A stretch of DNA of 41,424 bases from contig VAWN01000095.1 in the NCBI GenBank assembly GCA_005885555.1, positions 1-41,424 on the forward strand. The letters run 5' to 3'. Each line of letters begins with the position of its first letter. Position 1 is the stretch's first letter. Of this stretch, positions 1 to 11,632 are shown in pieces. Position numbers and translations under genes: made by a program. Source of the DNA: Actinomycetota bacterium. GTDB taxonomy: Bacteria > Actinomycetota > Actinomycetes > Mycobacteriales > Micromonosporaceae. The notes beneath the pieces are model-generated. The model was not told the origin of the DNA. It made no database searches and saw only the letters and a program-made list of their open reading frames with translations.

Positions 1-472
1 TACCGTGCCGGCGCAGCGCCGCAACGCCGCGCAGGATCTGCGGGTATGCCGGGCGGCCGCCGCGGTTGACCCGCTGGGCGGTCAGGTCCTCCGGACCGTC
101 GATGGACAGCCCGACCTTGACCCCGCGCTCGGCGAGGAACGCGCACCACTCGTCGTCGACCAGCGTGGCGTTGGTCTGGATGTGGTGCTCGACGCCGTGG
201 AACGCGGCCATCAGCGCGGCCAGGTGGTCCCGGCCGGCCGCCAGCGGCTCGCCGCCGTGCCACACCACCGAGAACCGGGGTACCGCCTGCGCCCACTCGT
301 TGACCGAGGCCGCCACGGCACCGGCCACCTCGACCGGCATCCGCCTGTCGTGCGCGCGCAACGGCAGGTAGCAGTACCGGCAGTCCAGGTTGCACAGCGT
401 CGTGGGCTGCATGATGACGTACGACGGCACCGTCGCGATCCCACGCATACCCGTCCAGGCGGCTGGGGACAT
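1..472 (-). CDS. Radical SAM protein, SPASM/sulfatase-maturase-like (partial, 5' part)
   Basis: Translating the minus strand from ATG at 472 gives an open frame to the left edge (about 157 residues). It contains TLCNLDCRYCYLP (about residues 26-38), the CxxxCxxC motif that ligates the 4Fe-4S/SAM cluster, then VVWHGGEPL and LSIDGP, which are typical of anaerobic sulfatase-maturase and SPASM peptide-modifying radical SAM enzymes. The C-terminal part, including any SPASM cysteines, lies outside the window, so the substrate cannot be told; a RiPP maturase is one option. The start lies 1 nt after the purM stop (TGACATG), so it is probably cotranscribed with purM. An in-frame ATG eight codons later is an alternative start. 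Confidence 0.85.
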   Translation of the reverse strand, partial: MSPAAWTGMRGIATVPSYVIMQPTTLCNLDCRYCYLPLRAHDRRMPVEVAGAVAASVNEWAQAVPRFSVVWHGGEPLAAGRDHLAALMAAFHGVEHHIQTNATLVDDEWCAFLAERGVKVGLSIDGPEDLTAQRVNRGGRPAYPQILRGVAALRRHG

Positions 473-473
473 G

Positions 474-1604
474 TCAGCCGCGCGTGTACGAACCCAGCAT
501 CTGGACCACGCCGGTGCCCTCGATGATCTCCCCGGCCTGCCACGCGTCCACCTTGCGTGCCGCCAGGAAGGCCAGCGCCCGGTCGGCGTCCTGCGGAGCG
601 ACCACGGCCAGCATGCCGACGCCCATGTTGAACGTGCTCTCCATCTCCGACCCCTCGATCCGGCCCTTGGTCTGCACCAGGTCGAAGATCGGCTGCGGCC
701 GCCAGGTCGACCGGTCGACCACCGCGTCGGCGTCCTCGGGCAGCACCCGGGACAGGTTACCGGGAATGCCGCCGCCGGTGACGTGCGCGAACGTGCGTAC
801 CTCGCACTCGCGGATCAGCGCGAGGCAGTCCTTCGCGTAGATCCGGGTCGGGGTCAGCAGCTCCTCGCCGAGCGTGCGCTGGGTACCCAGCTCGTCCAGT
901 ACCGTGTCCAGCCGCATCCGGGCGGTGCCGCCGAGCAGGACGTGCCGGATCAGCGAGTACCCGTTGGAGTGCAACCCCGACGAGCGCATCGCGATGACCA
1001 CGTCGCCCACCTCGACCCGGTCGCGACCGAGGATCTGTTCGGCGTCGACGATGCCCACCCCGGTACCGGCGATGTCGTACTCGTGCGCGCCCATCATCCC
1101 CGGGTGCTCGGCGGTCTCCCCGCCGAGCAGCGCGCAGCCGGCCGCCCGGCAGCCGTCGGCGATGCCGGCGCCGATCTCGGCGACCTTCTCGGGTACCACC
1201 TCGCCGCAGGCGATGTAGTCGAGCAGGAACAGCGGCTCGGCGCCGGAGGCGACGAGGTCGTCGACCACCATCGCGACCAGGTCGATGCCCACGGTGTCGT
1301 GGATGTCCAGTTGCTGCGCGACGTAGAGCTTGGTGCCCACGCCGTCGGTCGAGGAGGCCAGGACCGGATTCTTGTACTTCGTCAGGTCAAGGCGGAACAG
1401 TCCCGCGAAGCCGCCGATGTCGCCGATCACCTCCGGCCGGGAGGTGCGCTGTACCTTCGCCTTGAGCAGCTCCACCGCCTGCTCGCCGGCGTGGATGGAG
1501 ACGCCCGCGTCGGCATACGTGACGGTCCGTCGGCGGGTGGTCCGACCGCTGCCTGCGCTCCACGGCTTCTGTTCGGGTTCGGCGCGCTCGGTCACGTGGG
1601 TCAC
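474..1604 (-). CDS. purM: Phosphoribosylformylglycinamidine cyclo-ligase (AIR synthase)
   Basis: PurM closes FGAM to aminoimidazole ribonucleotide with ATP, the fifth step of de novo purine synthesis, in the cytosol. The 376-residue product has the family landmarks TYADAGVSI (about 28), DGVGTK (about 86, nucleotide/phosphate site), GLHSNGYSL and HVTGGGIPGNL. The GTG start follows GGAAGGGA at normal spacing. The N-terminus carries about 27 extra residues including GRTTRRR before the conserved core. It lies 86 bp downstream of purF on the same strand and is followed 1 nt later by the radical SAM gene. Confidence 0.97.
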   Translation of the reverse strand: MTHVTERAEPEQKPWSAGSGRTTRRRTVTYADAGVSIHAGEQAVELLKAKVQRTSRPEVIGDIGGFAGLFRLDLTKYKNPVLASSTDGVGTKLYVAQQLDIHDTVGIDLVAMVVDDLVASGAEPLFLLDYIACGEVVPEKVAEIGAGIADGCRAAGCALLGGETAEHPGMMGAHEYDIAGTGVGIVDAEQILGRDRVEVGDVVIAMRSSGLHSNGYSLIRHVLLGGTARMRLDTVLDELGTQRTLGEELLTPTRIYAKDCLALIRECEVRTFAHVTGGGIPGNLSRVLPEDADAVVDRSTWRPQPIFDLVQTKGRIEGSEMESTFNMGVGMLAVVAPQDADRALAFLAARKVDAWQAGEIIEGTGVVQMLGSYTRG

Positions 1605-1690
1605 TGTTCTTCCCTTCCTGCGACGGTTCCGCCCCGGTCAGGCGTACCCGCCTCGCCAGCCGGCTGTCCGGCCGACTCACCTGCTCTGAG

Positions 1691-3244
1691 TTACGGGCGC
1701 AACAGGGCGTCCGCGCCGCCGGGCCCCGCGTGTGCGCGGACCCCTGCGGTGGAGCCGGCCCGGCCAGGGGTCTGGCCCAGCGGCTCGGTGTCGGCGTCCA
1801 CCCGCCGGCCGACACCCTCCAGTACGTGCTTGCCGATGAGGTTGTCACTGGGCAGCTCGATCGGGTACTCCCCGTCGAAGCAGGCCCGGCACAATCGGGT
1901 TCTCGGCTGTTCGGTCGCGCTGACCAGCCCCGCCAGCGAGACGTAGCCGAGGGTGTCGGCGCCGATGGAGCGGCGGATCCCCTCGGTGTCCAGCCCGTTG
2001 GCGATCAGTTCGGCCCGGGTGGCGAAGTCGATGCCGTAGAAGCACGGCCACTTCACCGGTGGGGAGGAGATGCGGATGTGCACCTCCAGCGCGCCGGACT
2101 CGCGCAGCATCCGGACGATGGCGCGCTGGGTGTTGCCGCGCACGATCGAGTCGTCGACGACCACGATCCGCTTGCCGCGCACGTTGTCCCGTAATGGGTT
2201 CAGCTTCAGCCGGATGCCGAGCTGGCGGATCGTCTGCGACGGCTGGATGAAGGTGCGCCCGACGTAGGCGTTGCGGACCAGGCCGGAACCGTACGGTATG
2301 CCGGACTCCTGCGCGTATCCGACCGCGGCCGGGATGCCGGACTCCGGTACCGGGATCACCAGGTCTGCCTCGACGGGGTGCTCGCCGGCCAGCCGGCGAC
2401 CGATCTCCACCCGGGTCGCGTAGACGTTGCGGCCGCTGATGGTGGTGTCCGGCCGGGCCAGGTAGACGTACTCGAAGAGGCAGCCCTTCGGGTCGGGCGA
2501 GGCGAAGCGCTGGGAACGCAGCCCGTCCTCGTCGACCGCGATCAGCTCGCCCGGCTCGATCTCGCGCACCACGCTGGCACCGACGATGTCCAGCGCCGCG
2601 GTCTCGCTGGCGACCACCCAGCCGCGCGCGAGCCGGCCCAGCACGAGCGGGCGGACGCCGTTTGCGTCACGGGCCGCGTACAGCGTGTCTTCGTCCATGA
2701 ACACCAGGCTGAAGGCGCCGCGCAGGGTCGGCAGTACCCGCATCGCGGCTTCCTCGACGGACAGGTCGGGGTACCCGGCGAGCATCGCGGTGACCAGCGC
2801 GGTGTCGCTCGTGGAGCCGTCCTTGCTGGCGACCTGGGCGGCCAGGTCGGCGGTGTTGACCAGGTTTCCGTTGTGCGCCAGGGCGATCGTGGTGCCGCTG
2901 TCGCTGGCCTGGATCGTCGGCTGCGCGTTCTCCCACGTCGAGCCGCCGGTCGTCGAATACCGCGCGTGGCCGATCGCGAGGTGGCCGCGCAGGCTCGCCA
3001 GGGTCGGCTCGTCGAAGACCTGCGCCACCAGGCCGAGGTCCTTGTAGACGACCACGCCGGAACCGTCGCTGACGGCGATGCCGGCGGCTTCCTGGCCGCG
3101 GTGCTGAAGGGCGTACAGCCCGAAGTAGGTGAGCTTCGCGACCTCTTCCCCTGGAGCCCACACGCCGAAGACGCCGCACGCGTCCTGCGGGCCGGGCCGT
3201 TGGGGGTCGAGGTCCTGGCTCAACCGGCCGTCGCCTCGGGGCAC
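1691..3244 (-). CDS. purF: Amidophosphoribosyltransferase
   Basis: PurF makes phosphoribosylamine from PRPP and glutamine, the committed step of purine synthesis. I chose GTG 3244 because AAAGGAG lies 6 nt upstream; an ORF extending to 3400 is unsupported. The product is 517 residues. A short propeptide of about 22 residues precedes Cys23 (DACGVFGVW), the Ntn-hydrolase nucleophile exposed after processing. The PRPP loop is [12 protein letters not shown]. Cysteines in [17 protein letters not shown] and LCRACFDG match the 4Fe-4S ligands of the Bacillus subtilis-type enzyme. The preceding 100 bp hold a candidate promoter and dyads (see 3279-3325). Confidence 0.97.
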   Translation of the reverse strand: MPRGDGRLSQDLDPQRPGPQDACGVFGVWAPGEEVAKLTYFGLYALQHRGQEAAGIAVSDGSGVVVYKDLGLVAQVFDEPTLASLRGHLAIGHARYSTTGGSTWENAQPTIQASDSGTTIALAHNGNLVNTADLAAQVASKDGSTSDTALVTAMLAGYPDLSVEEAAMRVLPTLRGAFSLVFMDEDTLYAARDANGVRPLVLGRLARGWVVASETAALDIVGASVVREIEPGELIAVDEDGLRSQRFASPDPKGCLFEYVYLARPDTTISGRNVYATRVEIGRRLAGEHPVEADLVIPVPESGIPAAVGYAQESGIPYGSGLVRNAYVGRTFIQPSQTIRQLGIRLKLNPLRDNVRGKRIVVVDDSIVRGNTQRAIVRMLRESGALEVHIRISSPPVKWPCFYGIDFATRAELIANGLDTEGIRRSIGADTLGYVSLAGLVSATEQPRTRLCRACFDGEYPIELPSDNLIGKHVLEGVGRRVDADTEPLGQTPGRAGSTAGVRAHAGPGGADALLRP

Positions 3245-3278
3245 CTGCCGCTCCTTTAGCCGTTGTATTCGCGGGATC

Positions 3279-3325
3279 GGCTGTCCGGGACAGTGTACGC
3301 GAGCCGACAGTTCTCGCGGACAGCC
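3279..3325 (-). promoter_or_regulatory. Candidate purF promoter/operator with nested dyads
   Basis: GGCTGTCCG (3279-3287) and CGGACAGCC (3317-3325) are perfect inverted repeats. Inside them CTGTCC-G-GGACAG (3281-3293) is a second dyad, and a further GACAG occurs at 3306-3310. A -10-like TACACT reads on the minus strand at 3297-3292, between the outer arms and about 50 nt upstream of the purF start. Repeated GGACAG half-sites around a -10 suggest a repressor site. The regulator is unknown to me. Confidence 0.4.
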
Positions 3326-3344
3326 ATGTGGCCGCTGCGCAACG

Positions 3345-3707
3345 TCAGGAAAGATCCAACGGAAACAGGTCGGAGATGTCGGTACGGATGCCACTGGCAC
3401 TGACCTTGCCAGTGGCGCGGGCCTCGGCCCAGGACAGCCGCCCGGTGGCCAGCCGGATCCAGGTCAGCGGGTCGGTCTCGACGACGTTCGGCGGGGTACC
3501 CCGGGTGTGCCGGGGGCCGGCCACGCACTGGACCGCACCGTACGGCGGTACCCGCACCTCGACGGAGCGGCCCGGCGCGCGCCGCGCCAGTGCCGTGAGC
3601 AGCGCCCGCACCGCGTCCCGCACCACATCACGGTGCGGTACCACCCCCAGGTCGAGTTCGCGGACCGCGGTGGCGACCGCGTCGGAATTAGGGTGCGCAG
3701 AGGACAC
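3345..3707 (-). CDS. Sterol-carrier-family (SCP-like) small protein
   Basis: A 120-residue soluble protein resembling the small bacterial SCP-type family often found next to purF in actinobacteria (from memory of gene neighbourhoods). The visible pattern is an N-terminal helix ([11 protein letters not shown]), a central helix rich in Ala/Leu/Arg, strands around [15 protein letters not shown], and [19 protein letters not shown], the region that resembles SCP2-type domains. No catalytic residues are evident. The GTG start is at 3707 without an obvious Shine-Dalgarno. It reads toward purF with a 100-bp gap holding a candidate promoter, so it may or may not be cotranscribed. The role is unknown. 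Confidence 0.75.
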   Translation of the reverse strand: MSSAHPNSDAVATAVRELDLGVVPHRDVVRDAVRALLTALARRAPGRSVEVRVPPYGAVQCVAGPRHTRGTPPNVVETDPLTWIRLATGRLSWAEARATGKVSASGIRTDISDLFPLDLS

Positions 3708-3834
3708 GACGGGACGATACGACGCGGTACCAGGTCACCCTGACAGACCCTGCCTTCCGTGCAATCGGCAGACAAGGCATAGTTGCCCACGGTGCATGTG
3801 CACGGGGGTGATCGAGACCGGAAGGGCGGTGGAC

Positions 3835-5609
3835 GTGACTGCGCACCGACGAGCCTGGATGCTACGCGCAGGTGTGGTGGCGATAGTGGCAGCCGGGGCC
3901 GTGATCGGACCGGTCGTCCCCGCCTTGGCGGACGTCAGCTCGGCGACGATCGACCCCATCGGCGACTTCCACCCTGGCGACAAGCAGTCGCTCAAGGTCC
4001 ACGCGCAAGGTAACGGCAACGGCAGGGTCGACGTGACCGGCCTCACCGGCGACTTCGACATCGGCCTGGCTTCCGCGAAACCCAGCGGCTGCAACAGGCA
4101 GTCGCCGTCGAGCTGCAGCTTCACCTTCGACGACACCGGTAGCGAAGAGGTCGTCTTCACGATCACCGCGCACCAGAACGTCAGCGTGGCCGCCGGGCAG
4201 AGCGCGACCGTCCAGATCAGCGTCGCGGGGGGCGCCGCCACCGCGAGCTTCAAGCTGTTCGGGCCGAGCGCGACCCAGGGACCGGCGACCGTCGCGCAGG
4301 TCAGCGGCAGCGTCAAGGACATCGACACCAGCCAGCCGGTCGCCGGCGCGGTGGTCGGGCTGCAGGACTCCGCCAGCCCGCCGCACAACTACAGCACCAC
4401 GACCGACAACCAGGGCCGGTACACGTTCAAGGGCAGCGCGGCCAGCCCGATCACGCCCGGTATCGTCGCGGTCGACGCGGTCAAGGACGGGTACAAGTCG
4501 GCGACCAAGAACGCGAACCTCACGGCCGGCCAGTCGTTCAGCTTCACCGCTTTCACGTTGCAGTCCACCGCCTCGTCGGCGCCGGCCGCACCGCCGACCG
4601 ACGCGGGCGCACCCACGCCCGGCGACTCCGGAGCCGCGGCGGCACCCGCCGCGGAGCCTGCGGCCAAGACTCCCAGCAGCGGGTTCTCGACGCTGCTCAT
4701 CGTGCTCGGCGCGGTACTCGTGCTGCTCGGCATCGGCGCGATCGTGTTCATCCTGGTACGGCGGCGGCGTGACGACGGCGAGGAGCCGGAGGAGTTCGAC
4801 GACCAGGGGGCACGTCGCGGCCCCGCGCCGGTACCGGCGGGCCACGGTACCTATCGCGGCGGCGCCGATCCGACCGCGGTCGTGCGCAGCGGCGGGTACG
4901 GCGAGCCGACCATGGCCGGGACGGGCAGCGCGATGTCCGACGCGCCCACGATGATGCACAGCCGGCCGCCGGTCGACGAGTACCGCGACCCGTACGGCGC
5001 GCCGACGACGGTACGCAGCCCGCAGCCGGGGTACGACGACGCCGGGTACGGCAGCGGCGGGTACGACGACCGGGCCGGCGGATACGGCGGCGGGTACGAC
5101 GACCGGGGCGGTTACCCGCAGCCGGGCGGATACGAGCAGCCGGGCGGGTACGAGCAGCCGCGCGGCGGGTACGACGGGCGCGGCGGGTACGGGCAGCCGG
5201 AGCCGGTCCGCGGCTACGAACCGCCGGGCGGGTACGACAACCCGGCCGGCGGGTACGGCGGCGGCGGGTACGGGCAGGAGCCACCGGCCCGGGGCGGCTA
5301 CGACGACCGGGGCGGCTACCCGCAGCCAGGCGGATACGAGCAGCCAGGCGGATACGAGCAGCCCCGCGGCGGGTACGGGCAGGAGCCACCGGCCCGGGGC
5401 GGCTACGACGACCGGGGCGGCTACCCGCAGCCGGGCGGATACGAGCAGCCGGGCGGGTACGAGCAGCCGCGCGGCGGGTACGACGGGCGCGGCGGATACG
5501 GGCAGCCGGAGCCGCAGCACGGGTACGACGAGCGCGACCGGGGCAGGTACGAGTCGCGCGGCAACCAGCCGCCGCCGGACTCCCGGCAGCAGCTCAACTG
5601 GCTGGACGA

Positions 5610-5613
<4 letters not shown>
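3835..5613 (+). CDS. Membrane protein: secreted domain, one TM helix, Gly/Tyr-rich repetitive tail
   Basis: GTG 3835 is favoured because GGAAGGG lies 8 nt upstream and a good signal peptide follows ([11 protein letters not shown], hydrophobic run, ALA before D33). The product is 592 residues. Residues about 33-150 form an exported domain with a Cys pair (CNRQSPSSC). Residues about 152-245 resemble a carboxypeptidase-regulatory/Ig-like fold ([17 protein letters not shown]). A Pro/Ala linker leads to one TM helix (about 285-306) and RRRR, so the last 285 residues should be cytoplasmic. This tail is Gly, Tyr, Pro, Asp and Gln rich with PGGY and RGGY repeats and is surely disordered. Its stop shares CTAG with the convergent purL stop. 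Function unknown; self-association or a signalling scaffold is speculation. Confidence 0.85.
5089..5481 (+). repeat. Coding repeats in the Gly/Tyr-rich tail (three 84-bp copies)
   Basis: A 28-residue unit starting [18 protein letters not shown] is encoded at 5089-5172, 5293-5376 and 5398-5481 with a few synonymous differences. The last two copies are part of a 105-bp (35-residue) direct tandem that also includes GQEPPAR. A second module, [14 protein letters not shown], follows copies 1 and 3. This shows block duplication by whole codons, so copy number is likely to vary between strains. Confidence 0.9.
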
Positions 5614-8131
<2,518 letters not shown>

Positions 8132-8135
<4 letters not shown>

Positions 8136-8812
8136 GTTGTCGCTCCCGCGGACAGGTGAGCCAGTACCGAGGTGAAGAAGCCGGCGCCGTCGGTGGACGG
8201 TCCGGTCAGCGCCTCGACCGCGTGCTCCGGATGCGGCATGATGCCCACGACGTTGCCCGCCTCGTTGCGGATCGCCGCGATGTCGCGCTGGGAGCCGTTG
8301 GGGTTTCCGTTCAGGTACCGCGCCACGATCCGGCCGCCGGCTTCCAGCTCGTCCAGCGTCGCCTGGTCGGCCACGTAGCGGCCCTCGCCGTTCTTGACCG
8401 GGATCAGCAGCTCCTGGCCGACGCTGAACCGCGACGTCCACGCACTGTCGGTGGACTCGACGCGCAGCAGCTGGTCGCGGTTGCGGAAGTGCAGGTGCGC
8501 GTTGCGGACCAGCGCGCCGGGCAGCAGGTGCGCCTCGCAGAGGATCTGGAAGCCGTTGCAGATGCCGAGGACCGGCAGTCCGGTGCCGGCGGCGGCCACG
8601 ATCGAGCGCATCACCGGGGAGAACCGGGCGATCGCACCGCAGCGCAGGTAGTCGCCGTAGGAGAAGCCGCCGGGCAGGATCACCGCGTCGACCCGGCGCA
8701 GGTCGGGATCGTTGTGCCAGAGCGCCACGTCTTCGCCGCCGCAGCGACGGACCGCGCGCCGGGCGTCGCCGTCGTCCAGCGACCCCGGGAAGGTGACGAC
8801 CCCGATCCTCAC
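8132..8812 (-). CDS. purQ: Phosphoribosylformylglycinamidine synthase, glutaminase subunit
   Basis: PurQ supplies ammonia from glutamine to PurL. The 226-residue class I glutamine amidotransferase starts [16 protein letters not shown] and carries the nucleophile elbow GICNGFQIL and the His/Glu pair in [11 protein letters not shown] 8812 is chosen because it overlaps the purS stop in GTGA, and the conserved N-terminus begins here. Its own stop overlaps the purL start in ATGA, so purS, purQ and purL should be translationally coupled, consistent with their complex. Confidence 0.97.
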
Positions 8813-9054
8813 GCCCGGCCGTCCTCGACGTGCAGCGTGAAGTCTTCGATCACGGGGTTGGCCAGGAGCTTGTCGGCGATCTCCCGGGCCCGGTCGAGGT
8901 CGGCGTCGCCGGCGAACTCGATCTCCACCCGTTTGCCGATCCGTACCGATTCCACGCCGGTCAGGCCCAGGGTCGGCAGCGCGTTCGCGACCGCCTGGCC
9001 CGCGGGATCGAGGATTTCGGGCTTGAGCATGACATCGACGACGACGCGCGCCAC
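8809..9054 (-). CDS. purS: Phosphoribosylformylglycinamidine synthase, PurS subunit
   Basis: PurS is the small structural subunit that bridges PurL and PurQ. The 81-residue product begins [20 protein letters not shown] and contains [16 protein letters not shown], the family core. GTG 9054 is preceded by CAGGAG with 6 nt spacing, which rules out the ATG 30 nt upstream. It is first in the purS-purQ-purL set. purC, often found between purB and purS in actinobacteria, is not here; a GDT1-like gene lies upstream instead. Confidence 0.96.
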   Translation of the reverse strand: MARVVVDVMLKPEILDPAGQAVANALPTLGLTGVESVRIGKRVEIEFAGDADLDRAREIADKLLANPVIEDFTLHVEDGRA

Positions 9055-9135
9055 GGCGTACTCCTGAATCATCCAAGCAGCCAATTCGTGCGCGCCCAGC
9101 CTACCGGTCGCGCGCCGGGCTCAGATCACCGCCGG

Positions 9136-9744
9136 TCAGGTGAAGGCTCCGTAGAGGGTCATCACGGCCAGAGCCGCGCACACCGCCGCGCCGACGTACT
9201 GCACCATGGTCAGGCTGACGTACCGCAGCAGCACCCGGCCGAGCAGCACCGCGGCGGCGGAGATCACGGCGAGCCCGACCCAGGAGCCGGCGAACACGCC
9301 GACCGGGTGCCGTCCCTGCGCGACCAGCCCGGCGGTCAGCAGCTGGGAAAGGCCGCCCCACTCGGCGAGGAACAGCACGCCGAAGCTGGTCGCCGCCGCC
9401 CGCATCCCGGACACCCGGCCGAATCCGATCTTGCTGTCGAACTCCTTCTCGCGTTCCTTCTCCTCCTCCGTCGCCCGCCCGGCCGAACGCAGCAGCACCA
9501 CCGCACCGAGCGCGAACAGCCCGGCGGTGACGAGGTGGACGGGACGCTCCGGCAGCAGCGAGACCAACCGGCCGGCGACCACCGCCACCAGGCACTGCAC
9601 GCCGAACGCGGTGGTCACGCCGAACCAGACCGGAGCCGGCCGGTACCGGGTGGCGAGCACGAGGGTGGCCACGAACGTCTTGTCCGGCAGCTCCACCGGT
9701 ACCACCAGCAGTAACGCCGTTGCGAACGCGACCAGGAACGCCAT
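9136..9744 (-). CDS. TMEM165/GDT1-family (UPF0016) membrane transporter, variant motifs
   Basis: A 202-residue integral membrane protein with six predicted hydrophobic segments in two halves around a charged loop (RATEEEKEREKEFDSK). The family carries two E-x-G-D-[KR]-[TS] motifs that bind Mn2+ or Ca2+. Here the first reads ELPDKT and the second EWGGLS, so the second lacks the acidic residue usually present. Manganese export is the best guess from the family, with reduced certainty because of that substitution. ATG 9744 follows GAGGA. It lies between purS and a DUF11 gene on the same strand, with no clear coupling. Confidence 0.85.
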   Translation of the reverse strand: MAFLVAFATALLLVVPVELPDKTFVATLVLATRYRPAPVWFGVTTAFGVQCLVAVVAGRLVSLLPERPVHLVTAGLFALGAVVLLRSAGRATEEEKEREKEFDSKIGFGRVSGMRAAATSFGVLFLAEWGGLSQLLTAGLVAQGRHPVGVFAGSWVGLAVISAAAVLLGRVLLRYVSLTMVQYVGAAVCAALAVMTLYGAFT

Positions 9745-9821
9745 AGTTCCTCACCGTGGAGGCGACCCGGGGCCGACTCCCCTGCCGCTGCCCACGATCC
9801 TACCGGCCGCGGCCCACCGGT

Positions 9822-11576
9822 TCAGCGGTCGACGCGGATGCGTGCGTTGTGGCGCAGCGCGACCGCGAGCAGCACCATGCCGACCAGTACCGTGCCCACG
9901 CCGGCCCAGATCCACCAGGTCAGCCGGGCGACCACCCGGTGTACCCCGGAGTCGGCGGCCACCTGGTGGGCGGCCGGGGTGAGCGCACCCTCAACGATGC
10001 CGGTCGATGCCGCCCCGTTGTCGGTGGCATCCAGGTCGGGGTCGCCGGAGCTGGCGAAGCCGGTGTCGGTGATCGTGTCGCCGGCCACCGACGGGCTGAC
10101 CGTACCCGTCACCGTCATCGTGACGCTGGTGTCCACCGGCAGCGCGGCGCTGAGGGTACAGGTGTGCAGCTGGCCGGCGGCGGTGCAGGTACCGCCGGGC
10201 ACCGTCGCGGTACCTGCGGAGATCTCGGCCGGCAGCCGGTCGGTCACGGTGACCCCGGCCGCGGTACCGGGGCCGAAGTTGTGCACGGTGAGCTGGTAGC
10301 TGACCGGTTCGCCGGCGTTGAGCGTCCCCTCGGTGCGGCTCGTGTTCAGCGCGAGGTTGGCCTGGCGGACGATCGCCAGCGGCAGGTACCCGGTCCGGTT
10401 GCTGTCGTCCGGGTCGTGCGGCGTGCCGACCGCGATCTGGACCGGCACCACCACCGCACCGGGCGCCTGCCCGGGGTCGACCGCGAGCGTCACGACCAGC
10501 GCCGCCGACTGGCCGACCGGCAGTGACGGGATGGGCGGGCAGGTCACCGTCTGGCCGGTGACGGTGCAGCCGTTGGCCGAGGAGTCCAGGTGCAGGCCGG
10601 TCGGCAGGGTCGCCGTCGTGCGCACCCCGGCGGCCACCGCCGGGCCGTGGTTGGTCACCGTCCAGGTCACCGAAGCCGTGGTACCGGCGGCAACCGCATC
10701 GGTCGGCCCCGCCGCGGTGACTCCGACGTCGGCGTCGGTGACCACCGGGCTGGCCAGGGTGGCCTTGTTGTTGTCCGCGTCCGGGTCGGTGACTCCGGCG
10801 GGTACCTGCGCGGCGACCGCGTACGGGAGCGGGCCGGCCGGCACCGGGGTACCCCGGACGGACAGCGTGACGGCGCTTCCCGTGCCGACGCCGAGCGGCT
10901 TGGCCAGCGTGCAGGTGACCACGCGGGCGGCCGCGGTGCAGCCGGGTGAGCTGCCGGCGGCGGCGAAGCCGACCGGCGCCGGCAGCGTGACCGTCGCCCT
11001 GGTACCGGCCGGCACTGTGCCCGGCCCCAGGTCGGTCAGCTGCACCGAGATGACCGGCGCGCCGCCCAGCAGCGGGTCGAGGGCGGAGACGGCACCGGTC
11101 AGCCACAGGTCGGCGACCGGGTGCAGGGTGGCGGTCGCGGCGGCGGTGTTGTCGGCGGTACCGGTGTCCGGGGTGGCCGCCTCGATGATCGCGCTGGTCG
11201 CCGGCGCCTCGGTCCGGTCGGCCGACAGCGACTGCCCGACGGTGACCGTCACGGTCGCGTCGATGTCCAGCTCGCCGAGGTCGCAGGCGACGGTACCGGG
11301 CGGCTGCACCGTGCACGGGCCGACCGTCGATACCGCCGAGACGACCGTCTCGCCCGGCCCGACCGGGACCGTCTGGGTCAGCGTGACGTTCTCCGCGGCG
11401 GCCGGTCCGTGGTTGGTGGCGGTGACCGTCCAGGTCAGCGGCTGGCCGGGGATGGCGGGGCCGCCCGCGACCGCGGTCACGGCGAGGTCGGCCGTCCCTT
11501 CCGGCGCGGCGATGGCGGGTACCCCCGCGATCAGGCTCGCCAGCAGGGCCAGGACGGCAGCCCCCCGGACCAGCAC
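9822..11576 (-). CDS. DUF11-repeat surface protein with signal peptide and C-terminal TM anchor
   Basis: GTG 11576 is selected by AGGGAG 6 nt upstream. The 584-residue product has a signal peptide (LVRGAAVLALLASLIAGVPAIAA) and about four repeats of the DUF11 type, each with a form of TWTVTATNHGPAAA and a Cys-containing GPCTVQPPGTVAC-like strand (about residues 26-135, 150-265, 275-385 and 395-510). A final hydrophobic helix near 550-572 followed by RHNARIRVDR anchors it, leaving the repeats outside the cell. There is no LPxTG. Such proteins are wall or surface stalks; the ligand is unknown. It diverges from the next gene with a 56-bp gap. Confidence 0.88.
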   Translation of the reverse strand: MLVRGAAVLALLASLIAGVPAIAAPEGTADLAVTAVAGGPAIPGQPLTWTVTATNHGPAAAENVTLTQTVPVGPGETVVSAVSTVGPCTVQPPGTVACDLGELDIDATVTVTVGQSLSADRTEAPATSAIIEAATPDTGTADNTAAATATLHPVADLWLTGAVSALDPLLGGAPVISVQLTDLGPGTVPAGTRATVTLPAPVGFAAAGSSPGCTAAARVVTCTLAKPLGVGTGSAVTLSVRGTPVPAGPLPYAVAAQVPAGVTDPDADNNKATLASPVVTDADVGVTAAGPTDAVAAGTTASVTWTVTNHGPAVAAGVRTTATLPTGLHLDSSANGCTVTGQTVTCPPIPSLPVGQSAALVVTLAVDPGQAPGAVVVPVQIAVGTPHDPDDSNRTGYLPLAIVRQANLALNTSRTEGTLNAGEPVSYQLTVHNFGPGTAAGVTVTDRLPAEISAGTATVPGGTCTAAGQLHTCTLSAALPVDTSVTMTVTGTVSPSVAGDTITDTGFASSGDPDLDATDNGAASTGIVEGALTPAAHQVAADSGVHRVVARLTWWIWAGVGTVLVGMVLLAVALRHNARIRVDR

Positions 11577-11614
11577 GCAATACTCCCTAATACCGGCTAG
11601 CTGGACAATAAGCC

Positions 11615-11620
11615 TATAAC
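11615..11620 (+). promoter_or_regulatory. Possible -10 element for the secreted protein gene
   Basis: TATAAC lies 12 nt upstream of the ATG at 11633 in a short AT-rich stretch between divergent genes. No Shine-Dalgarno precedes that ATG, so a leaderless or very short-leader transcript is possible. No convincing -35 was found. Confidence 0.3.
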
Positions 11621-11632
11621 ATTCCTACGGTC

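Noticed and set aside
390-1946. 518-codon plus-strand open frame over purM and purF
   Set aside because: It is antisense to two certain genes, is rich in Arg, Pro, Gln and His, has no family motifs and arises from GC-rich third positions.
5089-5481. CRISPR-like repeat array
   Set aside because: Repeats are codon-phased, vary silently and have no unique spacers; they encode protein repeats.
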